Source: an uncultured Paracoccaceae bacterium
GTDB taxonomy: Bacteria > Pseudomonadota > Alphaproteobacteria > Rhodobacterales > Rhodobacteraceae
Direction of reading: 5' to 3'
NCBI GenBank assembly: GCA_913054485.1
Contig: CAJXHQ010000222.1
Span: forward strand, 1-5,825
Length of the DNA: 5,825 bases
Positions 1 to 5,825 of the stretch are shown in pieces (the first letter of the stretch is position 1; each line of letters begins with the position of its first letter). The notes below the pieces were generated by a model. It saw nothing but the letters and a program-made list of their open reading frames with translations. It was not told where the DNA came from and searched no databases. The position numbers were made by a program, and so were the translations under genes.

Positions 1-579
<579 letters not shown>

Positions 580-600
580 GGCCGCATCCTTCCGGAACAG

Positions 601-633
601 AAAACGGCGCCCTGCAGGGCGCCGTTTTTGTTT
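601..633. terminator. Bidirectional intrinsic terminator between gcrA and the betaine-binding protein gene
   Basis: Arms AAAACGGCGCCC (601-612) and GGGCGCCGTTTT (617-628) are perfect complements around the self-complementary loop TGCA, so the whole 28 bases form a perfect palindrome. On the plus strand it runs into TTTTTG and then TTTTT, serving gcrA, which stops 21 bases upstream. On the minus strand the stem ends in TTTTCTGTT, serving the convergent gene whose stop is at 651. One hairpin therefore probably ends both transcripts. Confidence 0.9.
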
Positions 634-650
634 TTCAGACAGGGCAAGGA

Positions 651-1571
651 TCAGTTGATCAGCGCCGCCTGGCCGTTCTCTGCCAGCCATTGGGAAACCA
701 CCTCTTCAACGGACAGCCCTTCGTCGTTCACCCGGCGGATCAGCGCCGTGCGGGTGTCGTTGTCCAGGGTGAACGCGCCGACAAATTCATAGGCATCCGG
801 CCAGCGTGAAGCAAACTCGGCGCTGGTGATCTTTGTCACCGCAGCCTGGGCAAAGCCGCAAGCATCACCGCGGGTCTGGTTCACACCCGCCACGCAGCCG
901 GCCGACGTGCTGTCCCATTCCACCGGGGTGAGGTCGATATCGCTGTGCAGCCAATGCGGCTGCCAGAACATCGCCAGGATCGGCTCCTCAGCCGCCACGG
1001 CGTCCTTCAGGCTTTGGATCAGCACCTCTTCGCTGGCGGCAGGTTGCACCGCAAAAGGCAGCTCCATGATGGCGGCCTGATCGATGGACTGGCGGCCCCA
1101 GGTCTGCGGATAGGCCAGGAGATGCCCCATGCCGCCGGAACTGCCCGAGGCGAAAGCATCTGCACAGTCATACAGCGCCTGGTAGGATGGCAGGCCGGGG
1201 CATCTGGCTTCCATGTAGGGCGGATAATACCAGCCTTCACGCGGCTCCAGCCCGAGGTCGCCGACGATATTGATGGCCCCGGCAGACACCGCGTGCGGGA
1301 AGACCTCACCCACGTTGTTGGTCCAGATCTCCGGATTGAGGTCCAGCTTGCCTTCGGCGATCAGCTCGTGCTGGCCGACAGCATCGGCCTCCACATATGC
1401 GACCGCAAAACCCATCTGTTTCAGCGCCTCACCGGCCAGCTTGGCCGAGACATGATGGCCGGTCCAGTCGTTGAGGGCGATCTTGATGGTGGCATCATCG
1501 GCCTGCGCCGCACCGAATGCGGCTAGCAGGCAGGCGGAGGCGGCCAAGGTCCTGGTGAAAAAAGTCGTCAT
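651..1571 (-). CDS. Periplasmic glycine betaine/quaternary amine ABC transporter binding protein (OpuAC/ProX type)
   Basis: This is predicted to be the periplasmic ligand-capturing subunit of an ABC importer for glycine betaine, choline, proline betaine or a similar compatible solute. The 306-residue protein has a signal peptide (MTTFFTRTLAASACLLAAFG, cleavage near AAQA|DD at 24/25). The mature protein has OpuAC-family features: IALNDWTGHH near residue 31, GKLDLNPEIWTNN near 75, and several aromatics (Trp36, Trp83, Trp114, Tyr115, Tyr116, Trp203, Trp207) of the kind that build a cation-binding cage in ProX proteins. Which of these line the pocket cannot be told from sequence alone. Cysteines pair off as C124/C136 and C226/C238, possible disulfides. 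The start is ATG 1571 because AGGA ends six bases upstream of it; the ATG at 1577 abuts that AGGA, and an extension to 1793 would bury the signal peptide. No permease or ATPase gene lies in the window, so the protein either has a distant partner or belongs to a split locus. The exact ligand is unknown. Confidence 0.88.
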   Translation of the reverse strand: MTTFFTRTLAASACLLAAFGAAQADDATIKIALNDWTGHHVSAKLAGEALKQMGFAVAYVEADAVGQHELIAEGKLDLNPEIWTNNVGEVFPHAVSAGAINIVGDLGLEPREGWYYPPYMEARCPGLPSYQALYDCADAFASGSSGGMGHLLAYPQTWGRQSIDQAAIMELPFAVQPAASEEVLIQSLKDAVAAEEPILAMFWQPHWLHSDIDLTPVEWDSTSAGCVAGVNQTRGDACGFAQAAVTKITSAEFASRWPDAYEFVGAFTLDNDTRTALIRRVNDEGLSVEEVVSQWLAENGQAALIN

Positions 1572-1678
1572 GGTCATTCCTGTACTGGTCAATGCGGGCC
1601 CGAAGGCACGGAAGGGACATGGCGCAAACACAAACGGCGCGATGTTCACCAGCAGGAGGGGGGCAGCGGATTGAAAAT

Positions 1679-1801
1679 TCATGAACCCGGCCGCAGGGCG
1701 ATTGCCCGTGATGCGCGAGGTTTTCTGCCCGTCTCGCGCCTTGATCGAACAACGGCGGATTTCCGGCGGCATTGCGGCAAGAGACGTGAGCATTGCGGCA
1801 T
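1679..1801 (-). CDS. Possible small Arg-rich ORF (40 aa) with an ideal ribosome-binding site
   Basis: On the minus strand AGGAGG (1808-1813) is followed by six bases and then ATG at 1801, the spacing expected of an efficiently translated gene. The frame runs 40 codons to a TGA at 1679-1681, about 107 bases before the start of the betaine-binding protein gene. The peptide begins MPQCSRLLPQC and contains 10 Arg and 2 Lys with one acidic residue. It has two cysteines seven residues apart, no hydrophobic segment and no family I recognise. The repeated LPQC/MPQC motif comes from the 11-base DNA repeat. An Arg-rich composition is also what random GC-rich DNA gives, so coding status rests almost wholly on the ribosome-binding site. 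It could be a leader peptide for the downstream transporter gene, a free small protein, or a chance match. Confidence 0.25.
   Translation of the reverse strand: MPQCSRLLPQCRRKSAVVRSRRETGRKPRASRAIALRPGS
1769..1800. repeat. Exact 11-base direct repeat with 21-bp spacing
   Basis: GCATTGCGGCA occurs at 1769-1779 and again at 1790-1800, start to start 21 bases. That is two turns of B-DNA, so both copies face the same side of the helix. It lies about 200 bases upstream of the betaine-binding protein start. It could be a tandem regulator site; no regulator family is suggested by the sequence. Confidence 0.5.
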
Positions 1802-1945
1802 CTGTGACCTCCTGGCCGCCCGGCCGGGGCCGCGAAAAAAACCGGGCAGGATCCGCGGCTCTGCAGATTTCGCCTGGTTTTCACCCGCGGCAGAGCGTTC
1901 AGCCGCTGAGCCGGGGAATCACTTCTTGCACCTGCACGGCGGAGC

Positions 1946-3832
1946 TTACTCTGGCGGCGCGTACCAGATCGGCGAGGTATAGGCGCGCTCCTGAGTGATC
2001 AGCTCCACCTCGGGGCCAACCTCGAGATTGTATTTCACCATATCATAGGCTGCCCAGCGCGGGGTTGGGATCTCCAGCACGCGGGCGTAGTAGATTGCAG
2101 ACTTGCCGGGATCGAAATCCGGATCGGTCCAAAGCGCGCGCAGCTCAGATTCGCCAATGGTGTTGGTCCAGGTGGGCACCGTCAGGTCAACCGTATTGCC
2201 AACCGGCGGCAGCTTGCCATCTGCGCCCGGGGCGCGGCCGTCGGACCAGGCCACGTCATAGACCTTTTCCGCAGGTTCACCGGCCTCATCCAGCCACAGC
2301 TTGACAATCTGCACCCGGTCCAAGTTGGCACCGTCCGGATCGCGCATTGCCCCCGCCATAAAGGAGGGCGCGCCGTCGCCCGCGGCAAGGTCGCCACCCA
2401 TCGGCACGCCCTTGGCATATCCGGCTTCCGCCATGTTCCGGGTGATCAGGTCCCGTTCCGTATACCCGTATCCGCCGAAGAAGCGCACGATCATCCGCGG
2501 TCGGGTGGAGCCATATGTCTCGCGGCGGTGCATTCCATCGAACAGGCCCGCGCGGGTGTTGCTGTTGGCCCAGACGGCCGTGAGCCCGGATTGGGTATAC
2601 TGCCAGGACTTGTACGAGATCCCCAGATCAGGGTTCTCTTTGGCCGTTTTGCTGATCCGGTTTTTCGGGTTGGGTTCATAGTTGGAGAACTTGCCGAAGA
2701 AATTGTCTTCGGCGTAGGTGCTGAGGCCAGTATGGGTGTCCGTGGCGGCAATCATGCCGAACTTATACGGGTTAGTGCCCAGTTCCTGTTCCAGCTGAAG
2801 GCCGCGCTGCAGGCCAGACCGGGCATATTCACCGGCCAGCATCTCGGGTGTTTTGGCCACGGAGACATCCAGGTTGCCCCAGTCCCAGGTTTCATAATCC
2901 GCGAACTCATCCTCCGGCGAAAGGTAGGGGTGCGTTTCGCCATCGCCCTTGATCTGAGATGCCTCATAAAGGCGTTCGTACTTCTGGCGCATCTCCGCAT
3001 ATTCGGCATCCAGCGGAGAGCCGTCGGCAAAGTCGTCCCGCATCGGGAACATCATGCCGTTGGAAACATTGCCATTGTGCGGAATCGCCAGGATCCGGCC
3101 GCCGGTAAGCTGTTCGTAATTCTCCATCCACTTCCACAGCTGCCGCGGATCGCGCGAGCCGAGCGGCGGCGTCGCTGTAAAAGGTTCGATCCTGCGCGCC
3201 CGCTCTGCATCATCGCGCAGGATCACGTTCCGGTGCAGATTGTTTCCGCTGGCAAGAGACGTCCATTCGAAGGCGATCATCGCCGTGAAGTTATACGGGT
3301 CATTATATGCTTCAGCGGCATCAATAATCTCGTCCCAGGCGCGGCGGAAACCCGGGTTGCCGGGGCCATAGTTCATCGCCGGAGAGATCTTGCCTTGCGA
3401 GAAGGTTGCCACCAGCCGCACGGCCGCCTTGGCCGCCTCTTCCGGCCCTGCATTGAACGCCTCGTGGAACGCGCGCCCCATTTCATCTGCAAGAATATTC
3501 GGCGTGCCGGAAATGACATCAGCAATTGCACCCAGCGCATCGGTGTGGTCCGTGACCATCGAAAAATCCAGGGGCCGGGAGATTTTCACCGGCTGTCCGG
3601 AACTTGCGATCACCTCCTCGCCGAGTGCAAACCGGTAGACATCGCGCGGGCGCAGGATATTTCCTGCACCGCCGGCATCGCCGGACAGGGATGTATGCAC
3701 ATGGGTATCGCCGAAGAAGACCTCAGTCGGATAGCTTTTGCCGGCATAGGGCGAATACGGACTTGCAGCCTCCTCGCCCGCAAGCGGCAGGGCATATAGG
3801 GCGGCGACGGAACACAAGAGGGGGAGTCGCAT
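1946..3832 (-). CDS. Exported DUF3604 protein with PHP-like candidate metal ligands
   Basis: A 628-residue member of the DUF3604 family, common in marine bacteria and without an established reaction. The N-terminus (MRLPLLCSVAALYALPLAG) looks like a signal peptide, predicting a periplasmic or extracytoplasmic protein. Motifs resemble a PHP-type metallohydrolase: FFGDTHVHTSLSGDA (Asp42, His44, His46), SMVTDHTDALG (Asp95, His96), IAFEW (Glu189) with LHRN (His200), AIPHNGN (His252) and IAATDTHTGLS (Asp365, His367). These could bind two or three metals, so a phosphoesterase-like or other hydrolase role is inferred. Family hallmarks continue with GLTAVWANSNTRAGLFDGM, RRETYG (437-442), the LEIPTPRWAAYD block (586-597) and a terminal ERAYTSPIWY. 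The length looks complete. The start is uncertain: ATG 3832 has a weak GAG upstream, while an in-frame GTG at 3844 would add four residues (MSVS). An 18-bp tandem repeat overlaps this region. The gene follows the exported YHS gene on the same strand after about 200 bases. Confidence 0.9.
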   Translation of the reverse strand: MRLPLLCSVAALYALPLAGEEAASPYSPYAGKSYPTEVFFGDTHVHTSLSGDAGGAGNILRPRDVYRFALGEEVIASSGQPVKISRPLDFSMVTDHTDALGAIADVISGTPNILADEMGRAFHEAFNAGPEEAAKAAVRLVATFSQGKISPAMNYGPGNPGFRRAWDEIIDAAEAYNDPYNFTAMIAFEWTSLASGNNLHRNVILRDDAERARRIEPFTATPPLGSRDPRQLWKWMENYEQLTGGRILAIPHNGNVSNGMMFPMRDDFADGSPLDAEYAEMRQKYERLYEASQIKGDGETHPYLSPEDEFADYETWDWGNLDVSVAKTPEMLAGEYARSGLQRGLQLEQELGTNPYKFGMIAATDTHTGLSTYAEDNFFGKFSNYEPNPKNRISKTAKENPDLGISYKSWQYTQSGLTAVWANSNTRAGLFDGMHRRETYGSTRPRMIVRFFGGYGYTERDLITRNMAEAGYAKGVPMGGDLAAGDGAPSFMAGAMRDPDGANLDRVQIVKLWLDEAGEPAEKVYDVAWSDGRAPGADGKLPPVGNTVDLTVPTWTNTIGESELRALWTDPDFDPGKSAIYYARVLEIPTPRWAAYDMVKYNLEVGPEVELITQERAYTSPIWYAPPE

Positions 3833-3868
3833 GGATACACTCACTTACAGGGAAACACTCGCTTACAT
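3833..3868 (-). repeat. Two tandem 18-bp units abutting the DUF3604 start
   Basis: Reading the minus strand, TGTAAGCGAGTGTTTCCC (3867-3850) is followed directly by TGTAAGTGAGTGTATCCA (3849-3832), 15 of 18 positions alike; the last base of the second unit is the A of the ATG. The repeat occupies the translation initiation region and contains the alternative GTG start at 3844. It may be a short duplication or a binding site. Confidence 0.6.
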
Positions 3869-4033
3869 TAACGCGCATAGGGTAGACCAGCTTCGGGATT
3901 CACCAAGGAAAATGCGCCTCGCGGTCATTCACCCGGGGCGGTCCAAGAGCAAGTGGTGTTCAGGGTCAGCCGCGCGGCTCTGCTGTGGCCTTGCTGCGGG
4001 GGGACAGGCAAAGCGGACCCGCGCGGTGCTCCG

Positions 4034-4561
4034 TCAGCCCTTTTCGGGCGCGGGAGAGGTGAAATTCGGAATGGTCCGGTCCGAGGCGCCGTCCGGTTCA
4101 ATGCCGGGCCAGTTGCCATTGGCAAGGCTGATATTGCCGGGGATGTCCTCTTCCCAGAACCCAACCACGTTCTTGGTGATGTTCAGGAACAGCTTGTCAT
4201 CGACGATGCGCCACAGGTGCGGATTGCCAGGCACCTTGCCGCCCTTGGAGACCCCATAGGCACAATGGCCGTCATATTGCGGGATGAAAAACTCCGGGTT
4301 TTCCAGGAATGTGTCGCGGTTTTCCGCGCTGGCGAAGGCGAAGGTGGCGCCGTTGTGCTCAGCCGTGATATCAGCGCGCCCCGGCACCGCGCCGGGCTGG
4401 GCGGTGCCGACAGCGTTCTGATCCAGGCTGCGGTAAGCCACCACGTCGTAGCCGGAGACGGCAAAGCCGGTCTCGTCGACATATTGCGGGCCGGCCAGCG
4501 CAGGCAGGGCCGGCAGGGCAAGGGCCAGGGCGGTGGCAGCGGCCAGGGTGAAGCGTTTCAT
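4034..4561 (-). CDS. Exported YHS domain-containing protein
   Basis: A 175-residue protein with a clear signal peptide (MKRFTLAAATALALALPALP, cleavage near ALA|GP at 23/24), so the mature form should be periplasmic. Residues about 37-135 match the YHS-domain family (PF04945) of small secreted proteins: SGYDVVAYRS at 36-45, ITAEHNGATFAFASAENRD at 65-83, then a block through PQYDGHCAYGVSKGGKV at 94-110, and VDDKLFLNITKNVVGFWEED at 120-139. The single mature cysteine, Cys100, lies in the conserved HCAYG motif. YHS domains are often linked to metal handling, but I cannot assign a metal or reaction here. The start is fixed by AGGA eight bases before ATG 4561; upstream in-frame extension to 4789 would hide the signal peptide. 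It is divergent from yghU and upstream of the DUF3604 gene on the same strand, which allows but does not prove cotranscription. No terminator with a T-run follows its TGA. Confidence 0.9.
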   Translation of the reverse strand: MKRFTLAAATALALALPALPALAGPQYVDETGFAVSGYDVVAYRSLDQNAVGTAQPGAVPGRADITAEHNGATFAFASAENRDTFLENPEFFIPQYDGHCAYGVSKGGKVPGNPHLWRIVDDKLFLNITKNVVGFWEEDIPGNISLANGNWPGIEPDGASDRTIPNFTSPAPEKG

Positions 4562-4614
4562 GTGGTCTATCCTTTTCCCGTTCTCCTCCCGGTCCCTTGC
4601 CGGGGTCTGGCCTG

Positions 4615-4642
4615 ACAATATGGATTGCACAGCCTCTGCGAA
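4615..4642 (-). promoter_or_regulatory. Candidate sigma70-type promoter of the YHS gene
   Basis: On the minus strand TTCGCA (4642-4637) and TATTGT (4620-4615) each match the sigma70 consensus at four of six positions and are 16 bases apart. Initiation would fall near 4608 and give a leader of about 47 bases that includes the AGGA ribosome-binding site. This is a hand-read match of moderate quality. Confidence 0.35.
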
Positions 4643-4671
4643 GGGGGGCTCACAGGGCTGTGTCCGAGGCT
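4628..4671. promoter_or_regulatory. Nested inverted repeats, possible operator in the divergent yghU/YHS region
   Basis: CACAG-GG-CTGTG (4651-4662) is a 5+5 inverted repeat. It sits between the outer arms AGCCTC (4631-4636) and GAGGCT (4666-4671), which also pair. The outer left arm overlaps the candidate YHS promoter, so a repressor or redox regulator bound here could affect the YHS gene and perhaps yghU. No known operator consensus was recognised. Confidence 0.3.
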
Positions 4672-4809
4672 GATCCGGCGTGATCTGTTTGGGAAAATTG
4701 TTACAGGCCGCCTGCCAGCCATTGGAATCTTCCGCAAAACCCTTACCTCTGGCCGTGGCCCCGCTGCGGCGGGAAAGCAATAACGGCAATAAGTACGAAG
4801 GCCCTACAG

Positions 4810-5682
4810 ATGAGTGACACTTCCTACACCCCGCCCAAGGTCTGGACTTGGGAACAAGGCAACGGCGGCGAGTTTGCCTCCATCAACCGCCCCATCGCCG
4901 GGCCGACCCGCGACACGGAACTGCCGGTGGGCAAACACCCGTTCCAGCTCTACTCGCTGGCAACGCCCAACGGTGTGAAAGTCACCGTGATGCTGGAAGA
5001 GCTGCTGGCCGCCGGCCACACGGGTGCCGAATATGACGCCTGGCTGATCAGGATCGGTGACGGCGACCAGTTCGGCTCCGACTTTGTGGACATCAATCCC
5101 AACTCCAAAATCCCCGCCCTGATGGACCGCAGCGGCGATGAACCGGTGCGGGTCTTCGAGAGCGCCTCGATTCTGATGCACCTGGCAGAGAAATTCGGGG
5201 CGTTCCTGCCCAAGGAAGGCCCGGCGCGTACCGAGACACTGAACTGGCTGTTCTGGCAGATGGGCAGCGCGCCCTACCTCGGCGGCGGTTTCGGGCATTT
5301 CTACGCCTATGCGCCGGAGAAATGGCAGTACCCGTTCGACCGCTTTGCGATGGAGGCCAAGCGCCAGCTGGACGTGCTGGACCGCCAGCTGGCTGAGAAT
5401 ACTTTCATTGCAGGTGAAGACTACAGCATTGCCGACATGGCGATCTGGCCCTGGTATGGCCAGCTGGTGCTAGGCAGGCTCTATGATGCGGCAGAGTTCC
5501 TGGACGTGGAGAGCTACACCCACGTGATGCGCTGGGCCAAGGCCATTGATGCCCGCCCGGCGGTGCAACGCGGCCGGATGGTAAACCGCAGTTTCGGCGA
5601 CCCGGCCCTGCAGCTGCACGAACGCCATGATGCCAGCGATTTCGGCACGAAAACCCAGGACAAGCTGGACGCGGCGGAGTAA
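4810..5682 (+). CDS. yghU: Glutathione-dependent disulfide-bond oxidoreductase YghU (GST superfamily)
   Basis: A cytoplasmic glutathione transferase-like enzyme of the nu class. E. coli YghU binds glutathione in the active site and reduces disulfides such as 2-hydroxyethyl disulfide. The 290-residue protein aligns by recall to E. coli YghU over its full length, which is also close to 290. The N-terminal extension runs YTPPKVWTWEQGNGG then FASINRPIAGPT. The thioredoxin-like domain follows at about 43-135, with LATPNGVKVT (Thr52, Pro53, Asn54 near the glutathione thiol), NPNSKIPAL (cis-Pro102) and FESASI (Glu117, Ser118, glutathione gamma-glutamyl contacts). The helical domain at about 140-260 contains LGGGFGHFY and YSIADMAIWPW. 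The C-terminal tail has LHERHDASDF. The protein has no cysteine, consistent with the enzyme using bound glutathione thiols instead of a protein thiol. GAAGG lies eight bases before ATG 4810, supporting this start. It is divergent from the YHS gene and followed by two hairpins. Confidence 0.95.
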   Translation: MSDTSYTPPKVWTWEQGNGGEFASINRPIAGPTRDTELPVGKHPFQLYSLATPNGVKVTVMLEELLAAGHTGAEYDAWLIRIGDGDQFGSDFVDINPNSKIPALMDRSGDEPVRVFESASILMHLAEKFGAFLPKEGPARTETLNWLFWQMGSAPYLGGGFGHFYAYAPEKWQYPFDRFAMEAKRQLDVLDRQLAENTFIAGEDYSIADMAIWPWYGQLVLGRLYDAAEFLDVESYTHVMRWAKAIDARPAVQRGRMVNRSFGDPALQLHERHDASDFGTKTQDKLDAAE

Positions 5683-5712
5683 CCGCGCGCTCCCGGAGCC
5701 CTGCTGCGGGCC

Positions 5713-5765
5713 AACAATTTTCAAAATTGTTCTCCGCCCCGGTTCCCGGGGCGGAGAATATTCCT
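5713..5765 (+). terminator. Abutting AT-rich and GC-rich hairpins after yghU
   Basis: AACAATTTT (5713-5721) and AAAATTGTT (5723-5731) are perfect 9-base complements around a single C. A second hairpin overlaps by two bases: TTCTCCGCCCCGG (5730-5742) and CCGGGGCGGAGAA (5746-5758), 13 perfect pairs around TTC, followed by TATTCC. The GC-rich stem is a plausible terminator for yghU, 48 bases after its stop, but the T-tract is poor. The AT-rich palindrome may be a separate protein site. Confidence 0.65.
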
Positions 5766-5795
5766 GCTAGACTGTTCCTGTCCGCCGCAGCGGGC

Positions 5796-5814
5796 GCGGC
5801 CCCTGAAGGGCCGC
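5796..5814 (+). promoter_or_regulatory. Hairpin overlapping the ribosome-binding site of the next gene
   Basis: GCGGCCC (5796-5802) pairs with GGGCCGC (5808-5814) around the loop CTGAA. The 3' arm begins with the GGG of AAGGG (5806-5810), the likely Shine-Dalgarno for ATG 5818, so the stem could limit ribosome access. Confidence 0.3.
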
Positions 5815-5817
5815 TAA

Positions 5818-5825
5818 ATGCTGAC
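5818..5825 (+). CDS. Possible start of a gene continuing past the window
   Basis: ATG at 5818 is preceded by AAGGG with a seven-base gap, and a TAGACT hexamer at 5768-5773 could be a -10 box, although no good -35 is seen at the right distance. Only two full codons (Met-Leu) are visible, so neither product nor reality can be judged. Confidence 0.3.

Larger units (their letters stand above)
1572..1945. other. 374-base intergenic region between the betaine-binding protein and DUF3604 genes
   Basis: No recognised protein or RNA gene is seen here. It must hold the promoter of the downstream minus-strand binding-protein gene, but I find no convincing -35/-10 pair. It contains an exact 11-base direct repeat at 1769-1779 and 1790-1800, a 40-codon minus-strand frame at 1679-1801 with a strong Shine-Dalgarno, a run of seven A's at 1835-1841 between GC-rich segments, and a GANTC site at 1916-1920. 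No clear intrinsic terminator follows the DUF3604 stop at 1946. Confidence 0.6.

Noticed and set aside
945..1526. 193-residue plus-strand open frame
   Set aside because: It is antisense to the betaine-binding protein gene, is rich in Arg/Gly/His with no motif, and is explained as a shadow of that gene.
1572..1793. N-terminal extension of the betaine-binding protein to ATG 1793
   Set aside because: The extra 74 residues are low-quality sequence that would place the signal peptide internally. The ATG at 1571 has a well-spaced AGGA.
1814..1855. GC-rich stretch with seven A's, considered as a terminator for the DUF3604 gene
   Set aside because: On the minus strand the T-run falls inside the possible loop and does not follow a stem, so it does not have terminator form.
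2528..3799. 423-residue plus-strand open frame
   Set aside because: It lies fully antisense to the DUF3604 gene, whose frame has clear family motifs. The translation shows no recognisable domain, and long open antisense frames are expected in GC-rich coding DNA.
3870..3920. TTGGTG and TACCCT with 16-base spacing as a DUF3604 promoter (minus strand)
   Set aside because: Each hexamer matches the consensus at only three of six positions, not enough to call without transcript data.
3831..4259. 142-residue plus-strand open frame spanning the DUF3604/YHS gap
   Set aside because: It overlaps the start of one gene and the end of another in antisense, with no motif and no ribosome-binding site before it.
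4562..4789. N-terminal extension of the YHS protein to 4789
   Set aside because: It would bury a textbook signal peptide, and AGGA precedes ATG 4561 at good spacing.
4804..5298. 164-residue minus-strand open frame
   Set aside because: It is antisense to yghU, whose frame is strongly supported by family motifs and its ribosome-binding site.

Overview
The window is GC-rich and looks like an ordinary chromosomal segment of a Roseobacter-group alphaproteobacterium (Rhodobacteraceae; Leisingera, Phaeobacter and Ruegeria are the kinds of genera that fit). The main basis is the GcrA cell-cycle regulator at the left edge, a family confined to Alphaproteobacteria. The combination of a betaine-type binding protein, a DUF3604 protein and a secreted YHS protein also fits. 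The assignment rests on recalled family resemblance; no search was run.

Layout from left to right: (1) positions 1-579, plus strand, hold gcrA, cut at its 5' end by the window edge. (2) A perfect palindromic hairpin at 601-628 lies between the convergent ends of gcrA and the next gene and probably terminates both. (3) Positions 651-1571, minus strand, encode a periplasmic substrate-binding protein of the glycine betaine/proline (OpuAC/ProX) type, with no permease or ATPase gene nearby. (4) A 374-base gap (1572-1945) contains a 40-codon minus-strand reading frame behind a near-ideal Shine-Dalgarno sequence, plus a 21-bp-spaced exact direct repeat. (5) Positions 1946-3832, minus strand, encode an exported DUF3604 protein with PHP-like candidate metal ligands. 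(6) Positions 4034-4561, minus strand, encode a small exported YHS-domain protein, followed by about 200 bases before the DUF3604 gene. (7) A 248-base divergent regulatory region precedes yghU (4810-5682, plus strand), a glutathione transferase-like disulfide-bond oxidoreductase. (8) The right edge has two abutting hairpins and the likely start of another gene at 5818.

Three consecutive minus-strand genes encode exported proteins (YHS, DUF3604, betaine-type binding protein). Their gaps of about 190 to 370 bases make a tight operon unlikely, though read-through from the YHS gene into the DUF3604 gene is possible. yghU is a cytoplasmic thiol-redox enzyme with its own promoter region. I do not see a multi-gene defence, mobile or biosynthetic system here, nor any tRNA, rRNA, CRISPR array or insertion sequence. 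The least understood content is the DUF3604 enzyme and its exported YHS neighbour, the short frame in the 1572-1945 gap, an 18-bp tandem repeat overlapping the DUF3604 start, and the sparse, partly promoter-located GANTC sites, which matter because GcrA acts with CcrM methylation of GANTC.
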